NCBI GenBank assembly: GCA_024114885.1
Contig: CP099433.1
Span: 186,001-250,000 of the forward strand
Origin: Septoria linicola
Taxonomy: Eukaryota; Ascomycota; Dothideomycetes; Mycosphaerellales; Mycosphaerellaceae
DNA: 64,000 nucleotides
Direction of reading: 5' to 3'
Part shown: in pieces, positions 36,811 to 49,200 of the stretch
How the letters are laid out: each line of letters begins with the position of its first letter
How positions within the stretch are numbered: position 1 is the first letter of the stretch
Notes under the pieces: generated by a model
The model's input: the letters and a program-made list of their open reading frames with translations, nothing else
Database searches by the model: none
Told to the model about the DNA's origin: nothing
Translations under genes and position numbers: made by a program

Positions 36811-39480
36811 AGAGGTTGAGGCAGTGTCCGTTGGTGACACAGCTCGACTGACTTTCATCAATACTAGTCAGGAGATACACTTGTGTAGAGCGCTGCCTAT
36901 CAGTTACATTTGCCTCTGTACATGTGCTTAGCATTATCATGAAAGCCTTCGCCCGAGCAGCAATTGAACCGGATCTGCATAAGGTTTTGCGCTAAACGGA
37001 AGCTGCTCGACGTCAGCGTAGCCCCCCACATGAGTAGCAGATTGCTCATTAGGCGGCGTATGTGCCTGTGTTCGTCTACAATTCCACTGCCGATGGGTTT
37101 TGCGCTGGCTTATGGGCAATTGGGTCAGTCAGCAATAGCGAGGACCATTGGATAGGCTCAATTGACAGGACCTTTAATATGCCGGAAGACATTGATAGCA
37201 AGTTCTAGTCCTCGAGCCTATTGGACCATCGCTAAAAGGACACACATTCTCCGCGTGGGTCTCGTCAAGTATGCCGTCCGGTGTGAAGAACGTACAAGCG
37301 CTGACAGCACCCTTAGTGGTTTCAATGCCCGCAACTTGCCAGATTTGCATGCTACTCTCGATCTACTCTCCTGGTACTAAGCCACCAAGCTTCCCTTCTA
37401 CCAAGACTGTCCAGCAAACTCAGACGTACTTAGCGTTGCTAGGCTTGGTAGGCGGATGAAAGATCGCGCCTAAAGCAAGCTGGTCTTCTTTCAGGTGTAG
37501 GATATTTGCATGTCTCTAGTGCTGTCGGACGCAGCACACTCTCCCAAGTACATAGACATCAAGAATGACAGCATCGGGGACAAGCACAATGCTACCGATC
37601 CCAGTGCTCACTCCGAGGTCTGTCACCGCACAGGAATTACTCCCAGCCAGTAGAAGAAGCTTGTTATGGAGGCTTTCCTAAAGCAGAAGATTTTCAAAAC
37701 TAAGCTTATCCTCCCACTGGTCATTGCATCTCGCTGCGCAGCTCCGCCACTTGTGCACCAGCCAACGCCTCAGAGAGCGATCCCGGGTCTTTAGGACTGC
37801 GTTGTGGGAGCGTCACCTGACGCATATGTGTACTCAAATGGCACACCGCCCTACCAAGGTGCTATCCCGTCGCCATCGTCATGCCATTCCTCGCAGGTGC
37901 CGACACACTATTCAGTCTACCCATTTCTCCTCCTTCGCCATCGCCACGATCTTGGCCACACAACACCGCTGTCCCGGCACCACGTCCCTGAGCCAGTGTC
38001 TACGCACGCACGTGCACCGCGAAAGGGCCGACGTTTGCCTCACACGGCTCTTGCACTCGAAATGGGTGACGTACCCAAATTCAGCGAGCGCTCATCTGCC
38101 GACTGATCAGCTTCTCTCAAAAGAAGACGCGACGGCATCTTGGTCACCCTCAATTAGCTGCAACAGCTCGACAGTCACCCAGAATCTACTGCCCGCTCTT
38201 GATCTCCATAGGCCTCTTTGTGCTCCTGATCGTCCAGCTTGAAGTGAGCGCTGGCTGAAGCCAGGCTGCAGTGCGACTGCAATGGCTAGCTTTCCACGTG
38301 GAGTCTTCGCGCATTGCCGCAGTCTGCGAACCCGAGGGAGAAACAGTGATTTGCAAGCTCGAAGTCGGGCGTGTCGGTGCTGGTGGTTGCTTTGCGCCTC
38401 GATCGCGATATCAATGGTGAAATGTGTTCGCGGTATTCGCAAGACGACTGCATGCTACGGAAGCTCGCCCTTTGATGCTGAGTTGTTTAGCTCTGTTACT
38501 CCATAGACACCCTACACAAATCAATTAACATTAAAAGTGGACGCAGTAAAGGTTGACCCGTGGACCATGCAGCACCAAGGTGCGAAACGCCATGCAACTT
38601 GTTATGCTCCTCAAGGCTAAGCCGGCTTGGGAGTCTGTTTCCGCAAAGAGCTTGCCAACGCCGTTGAGCTCGTGTGAAGGATCTACATGAAAGCTGTCGA
38701 GCGAAGTGTTCCTCGCTGCAGGTTTGGACTCTCCGTACCTCTTTCGCAAGGCAAAACCCGGCGAACGCGGTTCAGCCAGCGGAAGAGGTGCCAAGACCAC
38801 TTCCTGTTGGCCGTTCCACCAAGCATGAAGAAGCATGGACAATGAGGCGGCTCCATCTGTTCTACACCTGTATATGTACATGCATGTGTATAGTGAGAAG
38901 CTGAGTGATAGTACATGCTCCACAGCGTAAGGCTACACTCCGATCGCGTTATTGTGCCCTTATCCGAATCGCGGAGGTGCTAGCTGGCACGTATGACAAG
39001 ACCGGCGTGAGTAAACAGCCATTATTACCTAGATGTGCCTCATCTTGCGGCGAGTCTTCTATGCTGCTGCTATGTTGCTGTCGCGTCGCGCAGAAAATTT
39101 CGCGATTCGGTTTCGAGATTATGCGGAAGAGGTCCAATGGAGTGACAAAATCATGCGGAAAAGGTCGTGGGATAGCTGAGACAGCTCGCCTAGCGCGAAA
39201 CGAAAACAACATGGCTTGGGTGCTTCGATAGAACTAGATTGAGCAGGGTTCCAGCGAGGACAGCGTCGCGCGGAGCCCGCAATCGTGCACTCATTACATC
39301 TATAAGTTCTCGCCAAAGCCCTACGAAAGAGGTCGCGACGTGACCAAAAACCATGCGGAACTCGCGGGACTTCGCTAGTGTGGGCAGGTGTAAGCACTAA
39401 GTAGCTTCCACTTCTTGCGCAGACTATTAGTATGCGAAGCAATCGTTAGTGTGCACCTGGCAGTACCATACATGTCTATA
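36811..39480. other. Right flank of the island; no confident gene, possible relic at 37,560-38,110
   Basis: Normal composition. The best candidate is a + strand frame from about 37,560 to 38,106 with two internal stops (near 37,650 and 37,792). Its last part (37,804-38,106) is rich in Pro, Ser, His and Tyr, as in the disordered part of fungal regulators. An overlapping frame (37,724-38,242) is also open. Neither shows a known domain. Further short frames on both strands up to 39,440 look fortuitous. Two 36-bp imperfect direct repeats sharing GAGGTC and CATGCGGAA lie at 39,125-39,160 and 39,325-39,360. Confidence 0.35.
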
Positions 39481-39484
39481 GCAG

Positions 39485-39535
39485 CAGAAACAACAATAAC
39501 AACAACTATAACAATAACTATAATAATAATAACGG
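39485..39535. repeat. Imperfect CAA/TAA microsatellite at the island edge
   Basis: A run that begins with CAACAATAACAACAA and ends with TAATAATAATAACGG. It sits exactly where composition changes from normal to RIP-mutated, and it looks like a CAA array partly converted to TAA. Confidence 0.8.
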
Positions 39536-39719
39536 CTCGACATAGCGCGAACGCGACCCCGGCACGGCGTACCACGAGCACCGCCACGCTCACTACTAGC
39601 ACTAGTAGATCGTGGCTATAGCGAGCACTCTAGTAAGTCCGAAGCTAGTACCGAAGCCGCTATCGTAATACTACGAGAACAACTAGACTACGGAAATCCG
39701 CTCTAATCGCCCTTGATTC

Positions 39720-42277
39720 TATACTAGACGTACTAGTATCGACTAGTTTCACCTTATTACGCGATAATATCTATACTTAATAAGTATCTCGAGTAGTAAC
39801 GATAATAGTACGAGGTCGAAGGAAAGCGTAAAATAGTATTAGTAGGACAGGTTAGTATTATTACCTAACTATACGCGCTAGCCGAGGCCTATCTACGTAG
39901 TTAGATAGATACGTAGGTTAAGAAGTATATCTACTACCTAGGTAAAGATATATAGAAGTTATTAGTATTTAATATCTAGGCGCTTTTTAGCTACGAGAGT
40001 AAATAGCTAAGTAGTCGATTCCTTAGTAGGTTACGCGACCTCTAGGATATAGAAGATAATACTACGTAGGTACTAGAGAATATAAGAGTAGGTTAGCGAG
40101 AGAGGTAGAAGAAGCGCGCTAACCTAAAACGAACGCGTACTCGTAATACGAAGAGGACGTATAAGTAATAGGATATTATAGATACTCGCGCTATAATCGA
40201 GGCGTAGGTAGCGCGAGCCCTACTATAGTAGTCGCGTAATATCTTATAGGTATAGAACTAGCGTAGAGATAACGTTCTAAAGACTATAGCTCGAGATAAA
40301 GGAGTAGACGATAGAGAAGATATAGTACGAGGAGATAGAGAAGATATAGAGGAGAGAATAGAAGCTAAAGATAGATAATTATTAAGTATAAGAGTATAGA
40401 GCTATAACGAGTAGAACGATACGCTATAGGATTAGAGTAGGTATAAGATATAGTAGGACTAAAACGAGTATATACTAAATAGTAGCGAGTAGGAAATAGT
40501 TAAGACTATATATCTAAGATAATATAATTCGCTTCTACTTCTCGATATAGTAGAAGAAGTCGTATATTACTCGAGTCTACTTAGATATAGTAGAGCGTAG
40601 AACGACGACGATAACGATAAGGACGAGGACGAAGACGAAGATAATAAGAGCGAGGCGACGAGGTAGTTAATAGAGTATCTCTAGTACGTCGTAGTAATAC
40701 TACCTAGATAGCGTATCGACGATAGAGATAATTCTAACCTAGCTACTATAGAGGGTTAGGATCTTAGTATACTAGTAAGCGACGCTAGTAGTAACGGTAG
40801 TAGTATTAATAGTAGTAGTACTATTTTTAGCGATAATAGTAGAGAGTAAACTACTACTACTACTTCTACTAGTATAGATATAGAGGATAGCGATCTTCTT
40901 TACTCCTTCTAAGTAAAAAGTTAGGTTATATCTTCCTAAGCGAGTACCGACTTCTATAATAATCGCTATCTAGTAAAGGAGCCTATCGATAGGAACTCGT
41001 CTTTCTAGCTTAATAATAATAATCCCTCTTCTCTATCTATATTATCCTATAGACTCCTCGATATAACTACTCTACCTAAGATAATTACTAGTATAGAGAA
41101 CACTAAGTAGAGTATCGATAATAGTAACGAGGATTTTATTATAATAGACTCGCGACTAGTAAAGCGTCTCTATCTCGATAATAGTACCTCTACTACTACT
41201 AGCTCTAATACTACTTAAGTATATCTTTAGCTTCGTCTATAGCTAGGTAAACCTAAGTATATCTTATACGTAGGGTTCTATACTCTATACTTTAAACTAC
41301 TAGATCTTTATTCCTAGTTTACTATTATTCTAGAGACGACTATCGAAGGCTAGCCTCTAGGATTACTCGCTATAATAGTCTACGTAGAAGATAATATCGC
41401 GCTATATATAGCTACTAAGACGAAGCGCGACCTTCGAAAGAACTTACGTAACGCTATCTCTAGATTTTAGTAGAAGATCTATAATATATCTAGCGAGGTC
41501 TCTAGCGATAATTATAAATTTATTATATCCTTCTTATCTCGAGCGTAGAATACTAGCCTTACTACCCTTATCTATACTACTATTATACTCCTCGCTATTA
41601 GCGCGACGATTCGTAAGCGAGTAATAGTACCGAGGCTATAGATCTTTTATACTACGCTAGCGCTTAGTAGTAACGTAGATATAAATCTAGACGAGAAGAA
41701 TACTAATACTAATCTAGCTTCTCTAGAATAGATATTAACTAAGCTAGATAATACCCGTCCTATACGACTATCTAAGTTTACTACGCTACTCGAAGGCTTC
41801 GATACGCGACTATAAGAAACGCGCTAGTATATATACCTTATAATTTGCCTATAGCGTACGCTAAAAGATAAGCTAGAAAAGTAAACAGCTCCTAATCTAG
41901 TAGTACTACTCTCTAGAGAATATAAACAGGTTAGAGAGTTAGATACTATAATATATACGCTCTCGATAATAATATAGATAGTATTAAACTCTCTACCGTT
42001 CTAGGAGGTCTACGTACGCGCTTAAGAGAAGAAGGCTTAGCTAGAGTAGACTCGGCGCGATATAGATATACGACTTTTATAGTAGAAGTAGATTACGCGA
42101 TTTATAATAGACTATACGAACGCTTACGATAAGATAAGAGAGCTTACGAGAGCTATAGACTAGACGTCTAAGATATTCTAGTAGTATACTAAGGCCTACT
42201 AGAATACTATAAAGAAGTAGGATAGTAGCTCTATCTATCGTAGTAAGGATCGTAGTCGATAGAGCAAGCTTAATAAG

Positions 42278-42369
<92 letters not shown>

Positions 42370-42575
42370 GGATAAGGATATAGTATAAATATAGAAGATA
42401 GCGATAATAGTAATATTAACGATCGTAATTACTAGCTATAGAGCGAAGTAGAGGAGAAAGGAGGCCGCTACGTAATCGCGTAATAGCTATAATTATATAC
42501 CTCGCTATAAATATATAAGCTAGTATCTAGTAGGCGATAGATAAGCGTTAGTTATAGTCCGCCTTCCTTTTATAA
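39720..42575 (+). pseudogene. Unrecognised decayed reading frame of about 950 codons with an Asn tract
   Basis: One + strand frame can be followed almost throughout if TAG codons are read as lost Trp/Gln. In order: a helical charged region (about 39,760-40,250), an Arg/Lys-rich stretch near 40,110-40,150, a short repeat GDREDI (about 40,300-40,345), an acidic Asp/Glu run (about 40,600-40,660), a Ser/Thr-rich region, a more globular part (41,220-42,240), and the AAT tract that reads as poly-Asn in this frame. The frame continues past the tract to about 42,575. I recognise no transposase, polymerase or integrase motif, so it could be a transposon accessory protein or a duplicated host gene killed by RIP. 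Confidence 0.5.
42279..42369. repeat. (AAT)n microsatellite, about 30 units
   Basis: Uninterrupted triplet array. In the surrounding + frame it reads as Asn codons; if the original was (AAC)n, RIP of each CpA would be silent. Confidence 0.95.
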
Positions 42576-42579
42576 GATA

Positions 42580-44584
42580 GGCGTAGGACGGCTAGGTCTA
42601 CTATATATATATATATATATACCTATAGATGTTTATCTAACCTAGAGTAGAGTAGTACTTCTACTATTCTTAAACGCTGCGACGCTATATATAAACGTTT
42701 TTTAGCGTTAGTTTTATAATAGAGTCTATTCGTATACTCTACGTAAGTAGGCTATTCTACTTATTCTATAATAGGCACTTAGTACTTAGCTAATCTTATT
42801 AAGACAGCTTTTCGCGATACTAGCTAGTAAGTAATATCGTTATCGGACTATCTACTTAGGTTGAAAACGATAACGAGATATATCCTTTTCTCGTTATAGG
42901 CGACACTATAGCGATAGTAGAGAGAGTCGTAACGATAGTAGAGAGGCCGACGATAGTAGAGAGTACGCTAAGGCTTAAGTAGGCGATATTAGTTCTATTC
43001 TAGGCGTTCGCGTATATATAATTATAATATCGTCGTTCTCGCTACCTAATAAATAACTACGCGACTAGACTAGTCGATAAGTAAGTAACGTAAGTAAAGG
43101 CTTCTTTACTTACTTACTTACTACTTAGCGCTCTTACTACTTACTTATTAAGTAAATAAGATATTCTCTACTTACTTATATAAGCCTTACTTACTTAGTA
43201 ACGCTAGCTATAAGTAGAAGTATATTACGATCTCGAATAGTAGTAAATACTAGTCTATCTTAATCGTATTAGCGCTATTTACTATTACTATTACTACTAT
43301 AGATATTATTAGCTATATAGTATATCTAAATCGTATACTAGCTAGTATAATAAAACTACTATTTATCTATAACTTTAGAGTAAATAAATATTATATAGTC
43401 CTACTATATAACTATCGTCTACGTAGTTATAATACGTCGCTAGTAATACTAAATTATTACTTAGGCTTATTACTTATTACTAGATAAGTACCTACTATTA
43501 TTATTACTTCTTAATCTAGTAAGATATTAGTAATTAGCTTATACTAAGCTTAATTATCTTCTCCTACTTCTTAATATAGTAATATATATACTCGTCTATA
43601 GCTATATTATTATTACTATTACTATTATTATAAATTATAAACGAGTAGATAGTATAGTAAGTAGCTATACTAGAAGCGTATAGACTAACTATCGATATAG
43701 TAGGCCTTCTATACTTATCTTTATATATACTCTATAGCTATTAGATAGTAGCCTTAGTCTTTATAATCTAATCTTTATCGTTTCTAGCCTAGTATTATTA
43801 TTTATCTAGTTTCTTAATAAATTACAAATTTATATTTAGATAAAGTACTACTATAGCTATATAAATAGATATTTTATCTATCTTAGTAAAGTAGTCGTTA
43901 TACTTAGTTTAACTAAGCTTAATACTAGTATAGAAGTACTATTATATAGTAAGTTAGTTAGATAGATCGTTCTATATATTAGCTTTACTATATAGTCGTT
44001 ATTACTATTTACTATCGATATACTATTTACGCTTTAGTAGTTAGAGATTATTATCGACTAGATACTAGATAATAAGCGCTTTAAAGTAACTTATTAGTAT
44101 CTCTATTACTAGTAGTACTTACTATATAGTACTAAACTTACTACTACTAGTACTCTATAGTATCTTTATTACTATCTTTAATAGCTAGAGAATCTTATAA
44201 TACTACTTAATTATATACTAATCGTTATCTATTAATTAATTTTAGATAATAGAAGGCTCTAGCTTTATATAAGATCTACTAAGATATCTCTTAGTCTACT
44301 TCTATATAGCTATATACTACTTATCTATCTCTTATTTATAGTACTTATTAATAGTAGCTCTAAGGTTTAATATACGCTTAGTATTATAGACGTAGCCTAG
44401 TAATATAGAATCTAACTAATCTTAGAGTTATATATATCGTTATATAACTAGATTACCTAACCTATCTTTAGAGAAATCTTCTCTTTTCTATTCTTTTTAA
44501 AGAGACTTAGACTCTTTAAGCTATGTCCTATAAACAAGATTACCTATATAGTAATATAGTATCTATATAGCCTATCTATAGTAC
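42580..44584. other. RIP-mutated AT-rich DNA without recognisable genes
   Basis: Contains a (TA)n run (about 42,601-42,621), three spaced copies of CGATAGTAGAGAG (about 42,912-42,965), and CTTACTTACTTA-type runs (about 43,080-43,200). The rest is TA-rich with no domain or LTR that I can identify. Confidence 0.5.
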
Positions 44585-44589
44585 TCTAT

Positions 44590-44760
44590 TATAAAAGAGG
44601 TATATAGTAATATATAGAGCGCTCTTCTAATAAGAGTATTAGGATATTATAAGACTAAGTCTTACCTCCTTTTAGATATATACGTATACTATAATTATAC
44701 TATACGCTAAGCCTACGAGCCTAAGGCGGGTCTAATATTTTACCTTAACTAGCTCTTATA
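44590..44760 (-). repeat. Gyp-1 3' LTR (copy A)
   Basis: 171 bp, same ends and length as the solo LTRs; adjacent polypurine tract on its right. Confidence 0.9.
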
Positions 44761-45019
44761 ACTATCTCCTCTCTCTAAGAGAGCTACTCTTAGCGATACT
44801 CTTACTTAATAGGTTATATTCTAGGCTTCCTATTTAGTCTTTATAATATACTTTATATATTCTACGCCTATCGCGTTTTAAACGCGTTATATCTATAAAC
44901 CTTTAGCGTATTACGTAAATCTACGCTATAAAGTAAAGAGTTACTATACGTATTATATTTACGTAGTAATATATTCTCTACTATAGCGACTACGTCGTAT
45001 AGGCTTAAGTATATTCTTT

Positions 45020-45955
45020 AAAAACTCTTCTAACTCTCTTTTAGACTTTCTCTCTATATACGATATTTTCTATACCTAAGTAAGATAGTCTTCTCGTACG
45101 ATAATCGTATCCTCTACGTAAGTACTATATCTCTAAGACGCGCGCTAGTAGTAGTTATTAACTACCTCTCTCGTACTATCGAAGATATTAGAGGCTATAG
45201 AGATATACCTATCTACCTACGCTATATCGAGTATAGCTACGATAGTATAGGTTTTCGAATACTTCTTAGTTATACTTCGCCTACTAACGGATTATATATA
45301 GAGAACGAGCCTATATATAATAGAGCTATAAAGCCTAGCTAGAAGGTTAAGTACTAGCGCTACTACTATAGCTACTACCTCTACTAGCGTATTACTAATA
45401 CTAATCTTAAGTAGTAGGCGCGCTATATACTCTACTACTACTAATAGCTAGAGACTCTCTTAAAAGACGTATATAAGAAGTAGGCTAAGCGTTACCTAAA
45501 AAATCTCTATATTTATATTAAGGCCTCTAAGAAGATCTATACTAGTAATAAGAGTAAAGCTATTAGTAGCTAGGATACGCTACGTAAGGCGAGCGTACTT
45601 ACTCTACTAGCTATAAGTACGATATCTATCGCTACTCTAGTAGAGACCTAGCGCTAGTCTAATTTTATAGTAGCTATATTTAAGCTATAGTACGAGATAG
45701 ATCTACTTTCTCTATACGATCCTTCTATAATACTAATACTTTTTATAGACTAACTACCTAGTAGGCGTCTCTAGCGACGCTCTAGACGCTACTATAGAGG
45801 TAGCCTACTCTAAGGATAGTAACTAGAAGAAGGACCTCTTAGAAGATACTATATCTAATAAGAAGATAGATAAGGATAAGGACGAGGATAGTATCGCTAC
45901 TAGTAGAAACGCTAGTAGTAATAATACTACGCTATCTATAGATAGCGAGTAAGCG
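45020..45955 (+). pseudogene. Gyp-1 antisense frame (copy A)
   Basis: Homologue of the frame at 1,690-2,640. It is antisense to pol of this copy and ends in an acidic tail with a stop at about 45,951. Relative to copy 1 the tail lacks one codon in one place and three in another, with no frameshift. TAG codons replace Trp/Gln. Confidence 0.55.
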
Positions 45956-46229
45956 TTTCGCTCGCTCTTTACCTACGCCTCTTATACTCTACTTACGCCT
46001 ATCTAGGCTATAGTTAGATTCTTACTTTTTACTTATAGGTACTCTATAACCTACTTAGTAGGCGTATATAAATAATATAGTTCACGCTTCTATATATCCT
46101 AAATACTCTAGTAATTCTCTTACTCTTTTAAATTTAAGATTTACTCTTATATATAGATTTAGTACTTAGTACTTAGTATTACTATATTAGTACCTTAGCG
46201 CTTCTATCTTACTACGCGCCTACTTATAC

Positions 46230-49200
46230 GCTACGCTTCGAATACGTCTAGTACTATATAGCTACTAATATATTCTTTAGGTTCCTACTAGTTATACTCT
46301 TTAGGCTAGCTCTACTAGTAGATTAAGTACTAGCGTACGCTCTTCTTTACTCGAGTTCTAAGAATCTTCTTAACTTCCTATTTACTCTAGTAGTCTATAA
46401 GTAGTATACTCTCTACCTACGTCTCGCTACTCTTCTAAGGTTCTAGAAGTAATATATAAAATACGTTATAGATAAGAGCGTCTAGTAGTAGAGCTAAGCG
46501 ATATACCTACTTCTATACTACGTTAATTATCTTAAAAGGCCTAGTAAACTTATCTACTAACTTCTTTAAAGAAACCTCTAATTATAGATTCTTTATCGAT
46601 AGTAAGACTATATTACTAACTTTATATTCCTTAGCCTAATATCTATTATTAAAGTACTTAGCCTATATCTTACTTACTTCTTACTAGCGTTTACTTAGTA
46701 TTTTATAGTTCTTCTTTAATCTTTCTATAGCTTCCTTAGTAGCTAGTATCTCTTTTTTAGAAAGCGTACTCTAAGCTTCTTACCTACTTATTACTAGCTC
46801 TAGATTAAAACTATATAGCGCTATAAATAGTAATATCTTTAATATCGTATATATACTATTATTCTATATAAACTTAGCTTATACTAATAGGTCTACCTAA
46901 TTATCTTATTACTCTATATAGTAGATACGTAGGTAAGTCTTAAGCGTCTAATTTACTCTTTTAGTTTACTTATCTATTTATAGATAGAACGCTATACTTA
47001 GCTTACGTCTTATATACGCCTTATAGTAGAAGTTAGACTAAAACTAACTCGTAAATATAGGCTCTCTCTTACTAATAATACCTATAAGTATACTATAATA
47101 TCTAATTACTTCTAATATTAAGACTCTTATAAGGTTCCTACTAGTATATCTCTTTATAGTTAGTATAAAGATAACTATCTTTATATATTAGTCGATAATA
47201 ACTAGAATCGTATTATATATATATTCTTCTTACTTACTTAGTAGAAGATCTATAATAAAATCCTAAGTTAATTCTTAGAATAGATAATCTAGTATAGGTA
47301 GCGTAGTTAGCTCGCTATATAGTCGATAGCGACGTACTTTTACCTTCTAGTAACTTCTATAGGATTCTATATATTATATAATATCCTTAGTTATCTCTAG
47401 CTACTAGTACTTCCTTTATACTAGTAAGATAGTCTTATCCTTACTAAAATAGCCTATAAGGGTATTATTATAATATATACGAATTACTTACGTCTATAAG
47501 GTATAGTTCTTAGGTATATATTACGAATCGTCTACCTAGAGGTTTCTCTCTCTTATAGTATATTACTCGAATCGGCTACTATTACTTATCGCTTATAAGT
47601 ATACTATACTTATATTTAGCTTAGCTTATACTAGCGTACGAGTATATCTAAGGATTAAGTCTAAGATATTTATATATAGCTCTTTACTTTTAGTAATTAT
47701 ATCTACTACTTATATAGGCGTTAAAAACTACTACTATAGATTAGAGTTAGTATTTCTTTCTATCGAAGAATACTATTCTTTATAAGTTATATAGATACGA
47801 GCTATAAGCGGCCTACCTACGTCTCTTGTACTCTAATTATCCTATAGCTATAACTTAGTCTATAGAGTAGGTAGAAGGTTAGTTATCTCTACTACCCTCT
47901 TAGTATAATCGCTATACCTTAATAGTATATTAGCTAGATTTTGCTTACCTATCTAGTATATTATAATAAAGTCGAATAGAGCTAGGAATATAGCCTAGTA
48001 GGCTTATCTACTAGTTAACTTCTTTATACCTATAAACCTATAAAGGTTAGTATAGTCGACTAGTATATCGACTATATATAGAGCGCCTTCGAGATATAGC
48101 CTCTATACTTTAAAAGCCTTAACTACTATAAGAAGCTTCTTATTATATATCTTATAATTATTCTCTATAGTAATTATCTTTCTAGATATAAATATAATAG
48201 AGTACTATTTAGACTCGAAGAGTTAGCTAAGGATTATAGTAATTACGAAATTAGAGATATCGCTTTTAACTTATAACCTAAGCGTAAGATTAAAGTACCT
48301 TAGTAGTAGTACTATAGAAAAACGCTTTTTTAATTTAGTAAATACCTACTCCTCTCGTATAGTCTACTTAAGCGAGCCTAGCTTCTTACCTACTATAGCG
48401 CTCTTAGATAACGCTATAAGTAGAGATACTACTCTAGAGTATTTAAAAATAAAACGCTAATAGAAGTTAGTAAACCTAAGAAAGAATTAAACCTCTATAA
48501 GCGTTATAGGCGTTAGCTACGCTACGATTACGTCTATCCTACGTAGATCTATTACGACTCCTCTAGTAGTTACTATAAAGCCTAGGAGATCGACTTTCTT
48601 CTACTAGAATTTATACTTCGCTCTTTAAGTATAGAGTTTAAACTTCTAGAGACGTATAAGTATATCGTATACGTCGCGTATATAGTCTACGTAGCTCTTA
48701 CTATAGATAAGAATATTAGTAAGGTATACTATATAGTATATATCGACTAAACCTACTAGAGTATAGTTAATATACGTCTAGAATATAGCTAGAGCGTTTA
48801 TTAAGCTAAATAGTATTACTTTATACTAAAAGTAGCTATAGTATATATAGAATATAGTCTTCTAGTAGTCGCTAGGCTTAATATAAATCTAATAGTATAT
48901 ATCTATAAGGTCTAGAGTCGTAAACTATATAGCTCCTATAGGCCTATCTAGTATCTCGCTAATTAGAGAGAGAGTATATCGACTCTTAACTATAATCTCG
49001 TTAAGTCCTCGATAATTAATATATAGTCTTAACCTACTATCTTTCTTTAATATAAATAGGATAGGTATACCTACCTCGCTAACGCTACGTTCGATCTAGT
49101 TATATTTAAGGCTAGTAGTAAAGTAGTTCTTTAATTCCTCTAACTCTTTATCTAACTAGTATATAGTAGTCTAAATAGTAGTATAGTACCTAGACGTAGC

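Noticed and set aside
38531..38923. 130-codon - strand frame
   Set aside because: No recognised motif; several frames on both strands are open in the same stretch.
42850..42905. Possible extra copy of the 23-bp palindrome (AAAACGATAACG)
   Set aside because: Only one arm is present and the partner sequence differs; treated as chance.
43080..43200. CRISPR-like or telomere-like repeat
   Set aside because: Only irregular CTTA runs, no spacers and no TTAGGG-type units.
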